From Ammoniphilus sp. YIM 78166 (GTDB lineage: Bacteria > Bacillota > Bacilli > Aneurinibacillales > RAOX-1): a DNA stretch of 64,000 nucleotides. Position numbers and translations under genes: made by a program. Shown here piece by piece: positions 32,319-41,123 of the stretch. The stretch covers positions 62,001 through 126,000 of the forward strand of contig NZ_SDLR01000008.1 of the NCBI RefSeq assembly GCF_004522215.1. The letters run 5' to 3'. Below the pieces are notes generated by a model. That model made no database searches. It had not been told where the DNA came from and worked only from the letters and a program-made list of their open reading frames with translations. Numbering within the stretch: the stretch's first letter is position 1; each line of letters begins with the position of its first letter.

Positions 32319-33098
32319 ATGAGGGATTTAAATGTTGAACCGATTAGAGCTGTAGAACGTGCCATCCAAATTTTAAATTGCTTCAGCTTCGAAAGACCTA
32401 ATCTATCAATAGAAGAGATTGTAGAAAAAACAGGATTAGCAAAAGCCACGGCATACCGTTTACTGTGGACCCTGGAACGAAACGGACTGATCCAGTTTGA
32501 TCAAAGAGCGAATCAATATCGCTTGGGACATAAATCCATCGAATATGGCGGCATTGTCTTAGAGAATTTAGATATTAGAAGAGAAGCTGAACCTTTCTTA
32601 TTAGATTTATTTGAGGCCACGGGCCACTCAACCGTTCTCGCCGCACAGCAAGGAAAGAGCCTTCAATATCTATTAAGGTTTGACAGTGATGAAGACTTTC
32701 AGCCCCGTAATTTTATTGGGAGAAGAAGAATCCTCCATAACGGAGGATTCGGTATTGTGCTGTTAGCTTATCAGAGTGCTGATTTTGCTTCAGCGTTACT
32801 TGATGAATATCCGCTCGTGCCCTTGACTCCTTTTACCTTGGTGGATAAGAAAAAGTTTATGAATCGGCTGGAGGACATCCGAGCAGCTGGCGTTTACGTT
32901 GATGCAGATGAAACGTTTGTAGGCTTCACCGCCATAACAGCTCCAGTTTTTCAGGGGAAGGATGTGATTGCTGTAATTGGAATTTCAGGCCCAAGCTTCA
33001 AAATGGAAGGACAGGCTAGGGAGGATTTAATCAACCAGGTTGTTGCGACGGCGAACAAAATTTCTCAACAATTGGGCTATTCAAAGCACATCTTTTAA
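32319..33098 (+). CDS. IclR family transcriptional regulator of the two-subunit dioxygenase
   Basis: A 259-residue IclR protein that is the most divergent of the set: HTH with EKTGLAKATAYRLLWTLERNGLI, effector domain with HNGGFGIVLLAY in place of the usual C-S-GK stretch, and TAPVFQGKD. It is transcribed in the same direction as, and just upstream of, the Rieske alpha/beta genes at 33247. The upstream gap carries the phased palindrome array and a TGn -10. The altered effector pocket suggests a ligand different from those of the other seven IclR proteins. Confidence 0.88.
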   Translation: MRDLNVEPIRAVERAIQILNCFSFERPNLSIEEIVEKTGLAKATAYRLLWTLERNGLIQFDQRANQYRLGHKSIEYGGIVLENLDIRREAEPFLLDLFEATGHSTVLAAQQGKSLQYLLRFDSDEDFQPRNFIGRRRILHNGGFGIVLLAYQSADFASALLDEYPLVPLTPFTLVDKKKFMNRLEDIRAAGVYVDADETFVGFTAITAPVFQGKDVIAVIGISGPSFKMEGQAREDLINQVVATANKISQQLGYSKHIF

Positions 33099-33115
33099 TA
33101 AGGATGTGCTTTTTG
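33083..33115 (+). terminator. terminator after IclR gene
   Basis: AAAGCACATC (33083-33092) is complementary to GATGTGCTTT (33103-33112), with the IclR stop codon in the loop and TTTT after the stem. Confidence 0.85.
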
Positions 33116-33131
33116 TATTGGTCTAAATCGT

Positions 33132-33160
33132 TTGACAAGCGGAAAAATTTTATATATATT
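33132..33160 (+). promoter_or_regulatory. sigma-A promoter of Rieske alpha/beta operon
   Basis: TTGACA at 33132-33137, a 17-base spacer, and TATATT at 33155-33160. This is close to the vegetative consensus, 87 bases before the start codon. Confidence 0.75.
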
Positions 33161-33173
33161 TTATATATGAAGT

Positions 33174-33206
33174 CACTTGATGAATTATTGATTCACTAGA
33201 TGAATT
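33174..33206. promoter_or_regulatory. direct repeats just downstream of the -10
   Basis: CACTTGATGAATT (33174-33186) and CACTAGATGAATT (33194-33206) are direct repeats 20 bases apart, about two helical turns, covering the expected start region. Position suggests a repressor site. Confidence 0.5.
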
Positions 33207-33246
33207 TTAAACAAATAAGTACGATAAATTCTAGGAGGTTTAGAAT

Positions 33247-34599
33247 ATGAGGAGAAACCAGTTAGATTTGAAAACATTTAAAGTTTTAAAGCAAAAAATG
33301 GACGAAGGCTTGCTCCCGCAATGGGTAACAACGGATCCAGAGATTTACGAGCTAGAACAAGAGCAAATCTTTGCTCGTACTTGGCAATTTCTTGCGCATG
33401 AAAGTGAGCTGAAAGAGCCAGGAAGCTATGTCACGCGTTGGATGGTAAACGATCCGATCTTGGTGACGAGAAACAACTCAGGGGAAATTAAGGCGTTCCT
33501 TAATTCCTGTCCACATCGTGGAGCTCATTTATGTACAGCTGATTATGGAAAAAGGAAAACGTTTACTTGTGCTTATCATGGGTGGAGCTTTAACAATGAT
33601 GGGAAGCTTATCGGGATTGTGGCTGGAGATAAGGTCTATGGGGAAGGCTTGGCTAAGGATGAGTGGGGCCTGCGACCAATTCCAAGAGTAGGTTCCTATC
33701 GAGGTATGATTTTTGGTAATTTGGACCCGAATGCGATGCCTCTTGAAGATTATCTAGGTGATATGAAGTGGTACTTTGATATCTTGCTCGGAAGAAGTGA
33801 CGGAGGAATGGAAGTAAGGGGAGTTCCTCATCGCTGGGTGGCAAAAGCCAACTGGAAAGCGACAAGTGAAAATTTCGCAGCTGACCCTTATCATGTTCAA
33901 ACCACGCACCGTTCCACAGTAGAAATGGGAATTAGCCCATCGGATCCCTTGTATGCCGGTTATGGACATCAAGTGGTGATGAGCAATGGGCACGGGATTA
34001 ATGTCATTACTTCCGCTACGGGACGCTCAAAGCATACATACCAAGGCATGCCAGAATCCATGTGGCCGATGTTTGACAGAAATCTGACCCCTGAACAAGC
34101 AGATATTGCCTCCCGTACGACGGTGTTTGTTGGAGGCGTTTTCCCGAATCTCTCCTTTGTCAGTCCGGTACATGGGACAGGGGGGCATCTGCATAATTAT
34201 TTGAACTTCCGCGTATGGAGACCGCTAGGACCAGATAAGGTCGAAGTATGGTGTTGGTTCATGATTGATAAAGCTGCGCCTGAGGAATATAAGGAAGAAG
34301 CATATAGAGGGTATATCGGTTCTTTTGGTCCGTCGGGTACGTTGGAACAGGATGATACCGAGACCTGGGCTCGTATTGTGGAGGCGAATAAAGGCATTAT
34401 GGCTAGAGATAAAGAGCTAAACTATAACAGCGTCTCCAATTACCTGATGGGATTTGGCAATGTAGATCCGGATCCCCACTTTCCTGGACCTGGAACCGCT
34501 TATCCAACCTGCTATATTGATGCTATCTCACGCAGCATGCATGAGCATTGGCTGGAGCTATTAACGAAGGATTTAGTTGATCTAAAGGAGGAAGTCTAA
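33247..34599 (+). CDS. aromatic ring-hydroxylating dioxygenase alpha subunit
   Basis: A 450-residue large subunit of a multicomponent Rieske dioxygenase. Rieske ligands are Cys88, His90, Cys108 and His111 (CPHRGAH...CAYHGW). The catalytic iron region is SENFAADPYHVQTTH, with two histidines after Asp. Length and paired small subunit place it with the alpha/beta family of benzoate, biphenyl and phthalate 3,4-dioxygenases, not with the Pht3-like enzymes at 8375 and 48751. It forms a cis-diol from an aromatic substrate. No ferredoxin, reductase or diol dehydrogenase gene follows. The start codon has an AGGAGG site, and the stop overlaps the beta start (TAATG). Confidence 0.9.
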   Translation: MRRNQLDLKTFKVLKQKMDEGLLPQWVTTDPEIYELEQEQIFARTWQFLAHESELKEPGSYVTRWMVNDPILVTRNNSGEIKAFLNSCPHRGAHLCTADYGKRKTFTCAYHGWSFNNDGKLIGIVAGDKVYGEGLAKDEWGLRPIPRVGSYRGMIFGNLDPNAMPLEDYLGDMKWYFDILLGRSDGGMEVRGVPHRWVAKANWKATSENFAADPYHVQTTHRSTVEMGISPSDPLYAGYGHQVVMSNGHGINVITSATGRSKHTYQGMPESMWPMFDRNLTPEQADIASRTTVFVGGVFPNLSFVSPVHGTGGHLHNYLNFRVWRPLGPDKVEVWCWFMIDKAAPEEYKEEAYRGYIGSFGPSGTLEQDDTETWARIVEANKGIMARDKELNYNSVSNYLMGFGNVDPDPHFPGPGTAYPTCYIDAISRSMHEHWLELLTKDLVDLKEEV

Positions 34600-35099
34600 T
34601 GAATTTCGAGCTTGCTTACCAGATTTCCAACTTTCTTTACCAGGAAGCATATCTATTAGACCATAGGCAATATGAGGAGTGGCTGGATCTTCTTTCCGAT
34701 GATATCGTTTACAGAATGCCTCTGCGTGTCACGACAGAAGGGAAAGATGGTGCCAATATCAACAATGATATGGCGTACTTTGAAGAATCGAAAGCATCCC
34801 TTACCACAAGGGTGAAGAGACTTTATACCTCTTCAGCCTGGGTAGAGAGCCCGCCAACGCGCCAACGGCATTTTGTTAGCAACGTCTTTGTAGAACCAAC
34901 AGCAGATGCCAATGAATTCAAGGTGCGAAGCTACTTCTTATACAAGCGCAGCAGAGGATCGGATATTAATACGGAAGAGCTATTTGGGGAGCGAGTAGAT
35001 GTAATTCGAAGAGTAGAGAATGAGTGGAAGATAGTGTCCCGAACCATTTATCCGGATCAAGCGGTACTAGGGGTTATGAACTTGAGTATGTTTTTATAG
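34599..35099 (+). CDS. aromatic ring-hydroxylating dioxygenase beta subunit
   Basis: A 166-residue small subunit with the cystatin/NTF2-like fold typical of ring-hydroxylating dioxygenase beta chains. The N-terminus has FLYQEAYLLDHRQYEEWLDLLSDDI, and the C-terminus has EWKIVSRTIYPDQAVL. It is structural in the alpha3-beta3 hexamer. Its ATG overlaps the alpha stop by one base and is followed by a terminator, so the operon has only two genes. Confidence 0.9.
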   Translation: MNFELAYQISNFLYQEAYLLDHRQYEEWLDLLSDDIVYRMPLRVTTEGKDGANINNDMAYFEESKASLTTRVKRLYTSSAWVESPPTRQRHFVSNVFVEPTADANEFKVRSYFLYKRSRGSDINTEELFGERVDVIRRVENEWKIVSRTIYPDQAVLGVMNLSMFL

Positions 35100-35112
35100 T
35101 TTATGAGTAATG

Positions 35113-35145
35113 AAGGTATGTCTCGTGATGAGGCATGCCTTTTTC
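35113..35145 (+). terminator. terminator of Rieske alpha/beta operon
   Basis: AAGGTATGTCTC pairs with GAGGCATGCCTT including two G-U pairs, followed by TTTTT, fourteen bases after the beta stop. Confidence 0.8.
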
Positions 35146-35283
35146 AATATATAAGTGTGGAGCGGATGGACTCCAATACGGTCGGGTGTGACTAATCGCA
35201 TCCATTTCCAAAAGTAGTTGACTTCGTTTTCAGATTAATATAAACTGTTTTTAAAAAGTAAAAACTTCATAAATTTATTACCT

Positions 35284-35301
35284 TTGAAGTGTAAACTTCA
35301 A
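35284..35301. promoter_or_regulatory. RpiR operator candidate
   Basis: TTGAAGTGTAAACTTCAA is a near-perfect 18-base palindrome 26 bases before the RpiR start codon. Related GAAGTTTA...CTTC sites lie upstream of the binding-protein gene at 39381-39425, suggesting autoregulation and control of the transporter unit. Confidence 0.65.
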
Positions 35302-35326
35302 ATCTCGCACAATGGAAAGGTGACCT

Positions 35327-36211
35327 ATGGATCCAATGCCTAATCTATTGAAAGAACGAATTCGCATGCATTATGCCTCTTTGACTGAGGGACAGAAGCG
35401 AGTAGCGGAATATCTATTAAAGAACTCGGATGAATTAGCCATGGAGTCGGCAGCGGAAATCGGAAAAAAAGCGGGGGTCAGTGAAACCACCGTCATCCGT
35501 TTCTGTTACGCGCTCGGGTATGAGGGGTTCACCGAAGTGCAAAAAGAGCGTCAGCGCCAATTGGTGATTTCGAAGAGCAGTTTGGATACCTTTGTTGAAA
35601 GCAAGCGCATATTGGCGAAAGATCCTCACTTTTATGCCAAGGTGATGGAAAAGGATCGCGAAAATATCGCGATGCTGATGCGAAATATCGATGAAAAGCA
35701 ATTCGAAGAGGCGATTCGGTTTTTAGAAGAGGCAACCGATGTCTTAGTTGCCGGGTTGCGCGCGTCCTATCCCGCGGCGCTATGGTTAGGCTTTACGCTG
35801 AATATCCTGAGAGGGCGGACAAAGACGTATCGACCGGATGCCGATAATATCTTTTTGCTATCCTCGGAGATGGATCCGACCTGGACGGTCGTCGTGCTAT
35901 CCTTTCACCGATATGCCAAGGAAAGCCTCGAGATCGCCAAAAAAGCTAAGGAAAGAGGAGCGAAGGTGATTGCTATTACGGATTCACTGCTTGCCCCTGT
36001 CGCCAGTCATGCGGATGTGGTGCTCCCGCTTGAAATCGAGCAAACCTCAACAATCGACATAACGGCTCCCTTGTTCTCGGTCCTCAACAGCTTGTTGTCC
36101 GGGTACTCGTTGAGAAACCTGGACAAGGTGGAACAGCGCATGAAAGTGTACGATACGACAGGGGATACGAATCCTTATTACAGACAAAATGATCAGTCAG
36201 GGGAGAAGTGA
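35327..36211 (+). CDS. RpiR/MurR family transcriptional regulator
   Basis: A 294-residue regulator with an N-terminal HTH_6 domain (ESAAEIGKKAGVSETTVIRFCYALGYEGF, about residues 45-73) and a C-terminal SIS domain, which usually binds a phosphosugar or a related metabolite. It heads the operon with the M20, GNAT and racemase genes; the next gene starts directly after its stop. The palindrome upstream fits RpiR-type sites. Control of an amino-acid or peptide recycling route is inferred from the genes it precedes. Confidence 0.9.
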   Translation: MDPMPNLLKERIRMHYASLTEGQKRVAEYLLKNSDELAMESAAEIGKKAGVSETTVIRFCYALGYEGFTEVQKERQRQLVISKSSLDTFVESKRILAKDPHFYAKVMEKDRENIAMLMRNIDEKQFEEAIRFLEEATDVLVAGLRASYPAALWLGFTLNILRGRTKTYRPDADNIFLLSSEMDPTWTVVVLSFHRYAKESLEIAKKAKERGAKVIAITDSLLAPVASHADVVLPLEIEQTSTIDITAPLFSVLNSLLSGYSLRNLDKVEQRMKVYDTTGDTNPYYRQNDQSGEK

Positions 36212-37375
36212 GTGAAGCAGGTTATTCTACATTTGCAGGACGAAATTTTCGGGATTTTTGATCATTTGCATCAGCATCCGGAATTGAGCTGGGAGGAGCA
36301 TTCGACGACGGCGTTCCTTCGCAGCCAATTGGAAGGAGAGGGCTATCGCGTTCAAACCTTTGATGACTGCACGGGTGTGGTCGGGGAAAAAGGCGAAGGT
36401 CCTTTTACCGTAGCACTGCGTGCGGATATCGATGCCTTATGGCAAGAAGTGAACGGGAAATGGCAGGCGAATCATTCTTGCGGCCATGACGCTCATATGA
36501 CGATGGCTCTGGGTGTCATCAAAGTTTTGAACCGATTAGGCACTTCCTTTCCGGGAAAAATCAAAGTCATCTTTCAGCCGGCTGAAGAAAAAGGGACAGG
36601 AGCGATCAAGATGGTGGAAAAAGGCGTCTTGGATGATGTGGACTTCTTATATGGCGTCCACCTTCGGCCGATTCAGGAGCTGTCCAGCGGGTATTCGGCG
36701 CCAGCCATTTTGCATGGGGCCGCTCAATTTTTGCAAGGGGAGATTCGCGGAAGCGCCGCCCATGGGGCCAGACCTCACCTGGGCGTCAATGCGATCGAAG
36801 TAGGAGCCAGCCTTCTTCAGGAAATCAGCAAAATTCACACAGATCCCATCGTTCCGTCCTCGATTAAAATGACCCGATTCCAAGCAGGGGATAAAAGCGG
36901 AAATATCATTCCGGATTATGCCGAATTTACCCTGGATGTTCGAGCCCAGACGAATCCGGTCATGGATGTGCTGGTGGATAAAGTGGAGAAGATCGCTCAA
37001 GGGCTGTCTTTGATCTATGGGGCGGAGATTCAGATCAAGCCCGGGGTTCGTGTCGCTGCGGCAGTTGTCGACGAAGACGCCCGGGGCTTGATGCAACGAG
37101 CCATTGAAGCGGTGGTAGGCCAAGACAAGTGTGTTCCCCCTATCGTTACATCCGGGGGAGAAGACTTCCACTTTTATACGGTACTTAAGCCTGAATTGAA
37201 GGCGACGATGCTGGGACTCGGCTGTGACCTGCAGCCGGGGCTGCATCATCCTCTGATGTCGTTTAATCGAAGCGATTTGATGACCGGGATTGAAATTTTG
37301 GCGACCGTACTTTTGGAGACATGGCATCATGGTCAGGGGAGGACATCAAATGGGCATTTGGCTGAAGAAGCTTGA
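36212..37375 (+). CDS. M20 family amidohydrolase, probable N-succinyl-amino acid desuccinylase
   Basis: A 387-residue M20D-type metallohydrolase with the family stretches LRADIDALW, NHSCGHDAHMTMALG, FQPAEEKGTGA and a C-terminal GGEDFHFY. It begins with GTG immediately after the RpiR stop. With the GNAT and enolase-superfamily genes that follow it matches the Geobacillus D-amino-acid pathway in which an L-desuccinylase releases the L-amino acid. General aminoacylase activity is the alternative. A second, different M20 gene closes the region at 46518. Confidence 0.87.
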   Translation: MKQVILHLQDEIFGIFDHLHQHPELSWEEHSTTAFLRSQLEGEGYRVQTFDDCTGVVGEKGEGPFTVALRADIDALWQEVNGKWQANHSCGHDAHMTMALGVIKVLNRLGTSFPGKIKVIFQPAEEKGTGAIKMVEKGVLDDVDFLYGVHLRPIQELSSGYSAPAILHGAAQFLQGEIRGSAAHGARPHLGVNAIEVGASLLQEISKIHTDPIVPSSIKMTRFQAGDKSGNIIPDYAEFTLDVRAQTNPVMDVLVDKVEKIAQGLSLIYGAEIQIKPGVRVAAAVVDEDARGLMQRAIEAVVGQDKCVPPIVTSGGEDFHFYTVLKPELKATMLGLGCDLQPGLHHPLMSFNRSDLMTGIEILATVLLETWHHGQGRTSNGHLAEEA

Positions 37376-38165
37376 AACGCTGATGGAGTTCCAACACATG
37401 GCGGATTTGGAGCGTCGAGTTTGGGGGATGGATCCGCTTCCGTACCATCAGACCTTGACCGCAGCGAAAAATGGCGGCATTGTCATCGGGGCGTTTGACC
37501 AGGACCAGCTGGTCGGTTTTGTCTACAGCTTTCCGGGCTACGCGAACAGGGAAGCGTATCTTTGCTCGCATATGATGGGGATTGATCCGGGGTACCGCAA
37601 CCAAGGGATCGGCTACCGCTTAAAAATGAAGCAAGCGGAGGAAGCTCAAAAAATGGGGTATAAGAGGATCCGGTGGACCTATGATCCGCTGGAGAGCCGG
37701 AATGGGTATTTAAATATCGCCAAGCTGGGGGCCATCTGCTCCGACTATATCGAAAACTGCTATGGCGAAATGAACGATGAGCTGAATAAAGCTCTTCCTT
37801 CCGACCGCTTCAATGTGGAATGGTGGATTGACCATCCTCATGCCTTACAGAGGAAGGACAAGCTTTCTGTGCAGGCGGATGGCCTGTTGTTGGACTGGAG
37901 CCTTCGGTCCGACGGTCTTCCGCAAGCGATCTGCAAGGAGGTGGATTCTAATCCATCCACCATACTCTTTGTCCCAGTTCCCGAAGGGTTTCAACAGCTG
38001 AAGCAAAGGGACAGCGACCTGGCGATCGAATGGCGCTTAAAAACGCGGAAAGTATTTAGGCAGCATTTCGCGGAAGGCTGGGCGGTCGCCCATGTGCTTC
38101 GCCAGCCTGAGGAACCGGTGCAGTATTATGTATTGGTGAAGAGAGAAAGTCTAGCTTTAGAATGA
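37350..38165 (+). CDS. GNAT family acyltransferase, probable D-amino acid N-succinyltransferase
   Basis: A 271-residue protein with a GNAT domain near the N-terminus; the acyl-CoA pyrophosphate-binding loop is visible as PGYRNQGIGYRL around residues 80-91. The C-terminal half is of unclear fold. The ATG at 37350 follows GGGGAGG and overlaps the M20 gene by 26 bases. In Geobacillus kaustophilus a GNAT succinyltransferase, N-succinylamino-acid racemase and desuccinylase convert D- to L-amino acids irreversibly. The same three families occur here in consecutive genes, so succinyl transfer to a D-amino acid is the best guess. Confidence 0.8.
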   Translation: MGIWLKKLETLMEFQHMADLERRVWGMDPLPYHQTLTAAKNGGIVIGAFDQDQLVGFVYSFPGYANREAYLCSHMMGIDPGYRNQGIGYRLKMKQAEEAQKMGYKRIRWTYDPLESRNGYLNIAKLGAICSDYIENCYGEMNDELNKALPSDRFNVEWWIDHPHALQRKDKLSVQADGLLLDWSLRSDGLPQAICKEVDSNPSTILFVPVPEGFQQLKQRDSDLAIEWRLKTRKVFRQHFAEGWAVAHVLRQPEEPVQYYVLVKRESLALE

Positions 38166-38186
38166 GAGAGAAACCGGAGGTAATCT

Positions 38187-39296
38187 ATGAATATTCAGCG
38201 CGTCACCTTGCGTCATCTTCAAATGGATTTGAAAGCCCCTTTTACGACCAGCTTTGGAACCTTTAAAACGAAGGATTTTATCCTGATTGAAGCGGTGGAT
38301 TCAGAAGGCGCAGTGGGTTGGGGAGAATCTGTCGCTTTTCATTCGCCGTGGTATAACGAAGAAACCTTGAAGACCAATTGGCATATGCTGGAGGATTATT
38401 TGCTTCCTCTTCTATTTAAGGAACCGATCCAGCATCCTGGAGAAGTCAGCAGCCGTTTTGCCTTCATACGGAAAAACTATATGGCCAAGGCAGCCATTGA
38501 AGGGGCTATCTGGGACCTTTATGCGAAGATGTCTGGTGTAACGTTAAGCCAGGTGCTTGGCGGAGAGAAGAAAGAGATTGAAGTGGGAATCAGCATTGGC
38601 ATTCAACCAACCGTTCAGGATTTATTGAAGCTCATTGAAGAGTATGCGTCTGAAGGCTACCGCCGGATGAAAGTGAAAATTAAGCCGGGCTGGGATGTCG
38701 ATGTGATCCGGGAAGTTCGACAGCATTTCCCCGACATCGCCTTAATGGCCGATGCCAATTCCGCGTATCGGTTGACTGATTTCGACCGGTTAAAGGCATT
38801 GGATGAGTTTGGCTTGACCATGATTGAACAGCCGCTGTCACCGGATGATATTGTCGATCATGCGAAGCTGCAGGCAGAACTTCAGACCCCGATCTGTCTG
38901 GATGAGAGTATTCATTCTTATGAAGATGCGAGAAAAGCGATTGAGCTTGGAAGCTGCAAAATCATCAATATTAAAATCGGACGCGTAGGCGGCTTAAGCG
39001 AGTCGAAACGGATTCATGATCTTTGCCTGGAACATGGAATCCCTGTCTGGTGCGGCGGCATGCTGGAATCTGGCGTGGGAAGAGCCCATAACATCGCCAT
39101 TACCACCCTGGACAACTTTATAATGCCGGGAGACACCGCGGCTTCTTCCCGTTATTGGGATCGGGATATCATTGAGCCGGGAGTCACTGTGCATAATGGA
39201 CTCATCACGGTTCCGGATCAGCCAGGGATCGGATATGAGGTAAACCGCTGCCAAGTGGAAGAATATACGGTGGCGACGAAGACCTACCGTCCATAA
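38187..39296 (+). CDS. N-succinylamino acid racemase / o-succinylbenzoate synthase-like
   Basis: A 369-residue enolase-superfamily enzyme. The muconate-lactonising/OSBS subgroup active site is complete: KVK at 162-164, metal ligands Asp189 (MADANSAYR), Glu214 (IEQPL) and Asp239 (CLDESI), and Lys263 (NIKIGRVGG). Such proteins are either menaquinone o-succinylbenzoate synthases or N-succinylamino-acid racemases; the GNAT and M20 neighbours and absence of men genes favour the racemase. It is the last gene before a fresh promoter for the transporter genes. Confidence 0.87.
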   Translation: MNIQRVTLRHLQMDLKAPFTTSFGTFKTKDFILIEAVDSEGAVGWGESVAFHSPWYNEETLKTNWHMLEDYLLPLLFKEPIQHPGEVSSRFAFIRKNYMAKAAIEGAIWDLYAKMSGVTLSQVLGGEKKEIEVGISIGIQPTVQDLLKLIEEYASEGYRRMKVKIKPGWDVDVIREVRQHFPDIALMADANSAYRLTDFDRLKALDEFGLTMIEQPLSPDDIVDHAKLQAELQTPICLDESIHSYEDARKAIELGSCKIINIKIGRVGGLSESKRIHDLCLEHGIPVWCGGMLESGVGRAHNIAITTLDNFIMPGDTAASSRYWDRDIIEPGVTVHNGLITVPDQPGIGYEVNRCQVEEYTVATKTYRP

Positions 39297-39339
39297 AATT
39301 GAATACATTCGAATTTCCGATTGTTTTCAGAATAATAAC

Positions 39340-39368
39340 TTGAATGTTTGATTTTGATTCTATATAAT
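39340..39368 (+). promoter_or_regulatory. sigma-A promoter of Opp/Dpp operon
   Basis: TTGAAT at 39340-39345, a 17-base spacer and a perfect TATAAT at 39363-39368, about 90 bases before the binding-protein ATG. Confidence 0.75.
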
Positions 39369-39380
39369 CATATCTATCGT

Positions 39381-39425
39381 GAAGTTTAGGCTTCTTATAA
39401 GTATATTTTTGGAAGTTTGAAATTC
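39381..39425. promoter_or_regulatory. RpiR-like operator pair
   Basis: GAAGTTTAGGCTTC (39381-39394) and GGAAGTTTGAAATTC (39411-39425) lie just after the -10 and resemble the palindrome before the RpiR gene. A protein bound here would block transcription of the transporter. Confidence 0.55.
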
Positions 39426-39455
39426 AAAAAACAATCACGGGGGGAAGAAATAAAC

Positions 39456-41027
39456 ATGACAAGAATAATGAAACCGTTCCTTATGACCTTATTCATCGTG
39501 TTGCTTTTAGCGGGATGCGGTGGAGGAAGCGAAACCGAAACGGGAGGAGAGCAAACAGAGGCTCCCCAAGCGGGCGGGAAGCTGAATATCGCGATTAATG
39601 CGCAGCCTCCAACCTTAGATCCGCATGTCACGACAGCAACGGCTACATCGGAAGTGGGAAGAAACATTTTTGAAACGCTCGTAACCGTCAATGCGGGCTA
39701 TAAGCCGGTTCCGATGCTGACTGAGAACGTAGAACAGAGCGAAGATGGAAAGACCTTTACCTTTCACCTAAGAAAAGGCGTCAAGTTCCATAACGGAAAA
39801 GAAATGAAAGCGGAAGATGTTGTCGCTTCGATGAACAAATGGGTAACGATTTCCACTCGCGGAAAAACGGTATTGAATGGAGCTGCTTTTGAGGCCACAG
39901 ACGAGTACACCGTGGTGCTTACGATACCAAATCCGGTGGTGGGCGTGTTGGACACGATTGCCGGAGCCGCGCAATTCGCAGCGATTATGCCGAAAGAAAT
40001 CGTGGAAGCGGCAGGTCCTGAAGGGGTAAAAGAGTATGTGGGGACTGGTCCTTTCCGATTCACAGAGTGGAAGCAAGACCAATATATCCACCTCACCAAG
40101 TTTGACGAATACAGCGCACTCGAGACACCGGCGAGTGGATTGGCCGGAAAGAAAGAGGCTCTTGTGGATGAAATCTTCTTCCATATTGTAACGGATGGAT
40201 CCACTCGACTGGCAGGTGTGCAAACGGGAGAATACGATGGGGCCACTTGGCTTCCGCGCGATAACTATGCGATGCTGCAAAGCTTGCCTAATGTAAAGAC
40301 TTCGATTGACATCTATGGCGGTCACTACATTTTCTTCAATAAGAAAGAAGGCGTGCTTTCCGATGTTCGCATGAGACAAGCCGTCAATGCCGCCTTGGAC
40401 ATGGATCAAATCATGTTAGGCACGTTCTCCAGTGAAGAGTTTTATCGCTTAGACCATGGGTACATGCTGCAAGAGCAAGTCGATTGGTATAGCGAAGCGG
40501 GTAAGGAATTATATAATGAAAAGGATGTAGAAAAGGCAAAGCGCTTGATGCAAGAAGCGGGCTACAATGGGGAAGAGATCCGAATCCTGACGTCACGCGA
40601 TTATGATCATGTGTATAATGCGTCCGTGGTGGTAAAAGATCAGCTTGAGAAGATTGGCATGAAGGTGAAGTTAGAGGTTCTTGATTGGGCCACCTTGGTA
40701 GACAAGCGCTCCAAGCCGGGTGAATATGAAGCGTTTGTTACCGGAATGCCTTTGTTCTCCACTCCAACGCAAATCGTATCGCTTAATCCGAATTTTGCCG
40801 GGTGGACCGAGGATCCGAAAATTGCCGAGTTAATGGCTAAGATCAGCGCCACGCCAACGATCGAGGAAGCCAAGCCCCTTTGGGATGAATTGCAGGGCTA
40901 TTCTTATGAATATTTGCCTATGACAAAATTCGGTGACTTTTACTTGCTGAATGCATTTTCAGACAAAGTGGAAGGGAATAGCTTCCTAGAAGGCCTTATT
41001 CTTTGGAATACGACAAAAAATAAATAA
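39456..41027 (+). CDS. peptide ABC transporter substrate-binding lipoprotein (SBP family 5)
   Basis: A 523-residue extracellular lipoprotein: signal peptide with lipobox LAGC (Cys21), a short Gly/Glu-rich linker, then a DppA/OppA-type family 5 domain with LDPHVTTATATSEVGRNIFETL and FHLRKGVKFHNGKEM. It captures peptides or similar solutes for the ABC permease encoded downstream. The ATG at 39456 follows GGGGGGAAG; upstream in-frame codons are too close to the promoter. A 13-bp hairpin after the stop is typical of binding-protein genes expressed above their permease. Confidence 0.92.
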   Translation: MTRIMKPFLMTLFIVLLLAGCGGGSETETGGEQTEAPQAGGKLNIAINAQPPTLDPHVTTATATSEVGRNIFETLVTVNAGYKPVPMLTENVEQSEDGKTFTFHLRKGVKFHNGKEMKAEDVVASMNKWVTISTRGKTVLNGAAFEATDEYTVVLTIPNPVVGVLDTIAGAAQFAAIMPKEIVEAAGPEGVKEYVGTGPFRFTEWKQDQYIHLTKFDEYSALETPASGLAGKKEALVDEIFFHIVTDGSTRLAGVQTGEYDGATWLPRDNYAMLQSLPNVKTSIDIYGGHYIFFNKKEGVLSDVRMRQAVNAALDMDQIMLGTFSSEEFYRLDHGYMLQEQVDWYSEAGKELYNEKDVEKAKRLMQEAGYNGEEIRILTSRDYDHVYNASVVVKDQLEKIGMKVKLEVLDWATLVDKRSKPGEYEAFVTGMPLFSTPTQIVSLNPNFAGWTEDPKIAELMAKISATPTIEEAKPLWDELQGYSYEYLPMTKFGDFYLLNAFSDKVEGNSFLEGLILWNTTKNK

Positions 41028-41038
41028 CCCCGTTACCC

Positions 41039-41076
41039 TTTCTGCCCATCACCCTCATCAGGATGATGGGCAGAAA
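41039..41076 (+). other. stem-loop between SBP and permease genes
   Basis: TTTCTGCCCATCA (41039-41051) and TGATGGGCAGAAA (41064-41076) form a 13-bp perfect stem with no T-run. It likely stabilises the SBP message or attenuates the permease genes. Confidence 0.65.
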
Positions 41077-41123
41077 ACCATCAGCGGTCTTCTAATCGAT
41101 AAGTCAACAGAGGGGTGTTCATT

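Noticed and set aside
36647..37330. 227-codon frame on the minus strand
   Set aside because: It is fully antisense to the well-supported M20 gene, with composition typical of a shadow frame and no ribosome site.
39768..40409. 213-codon frame on the minus strand
   Set aside because: It lies antisense within the peptide-binding lipoprotein gene and shows no family motifs.
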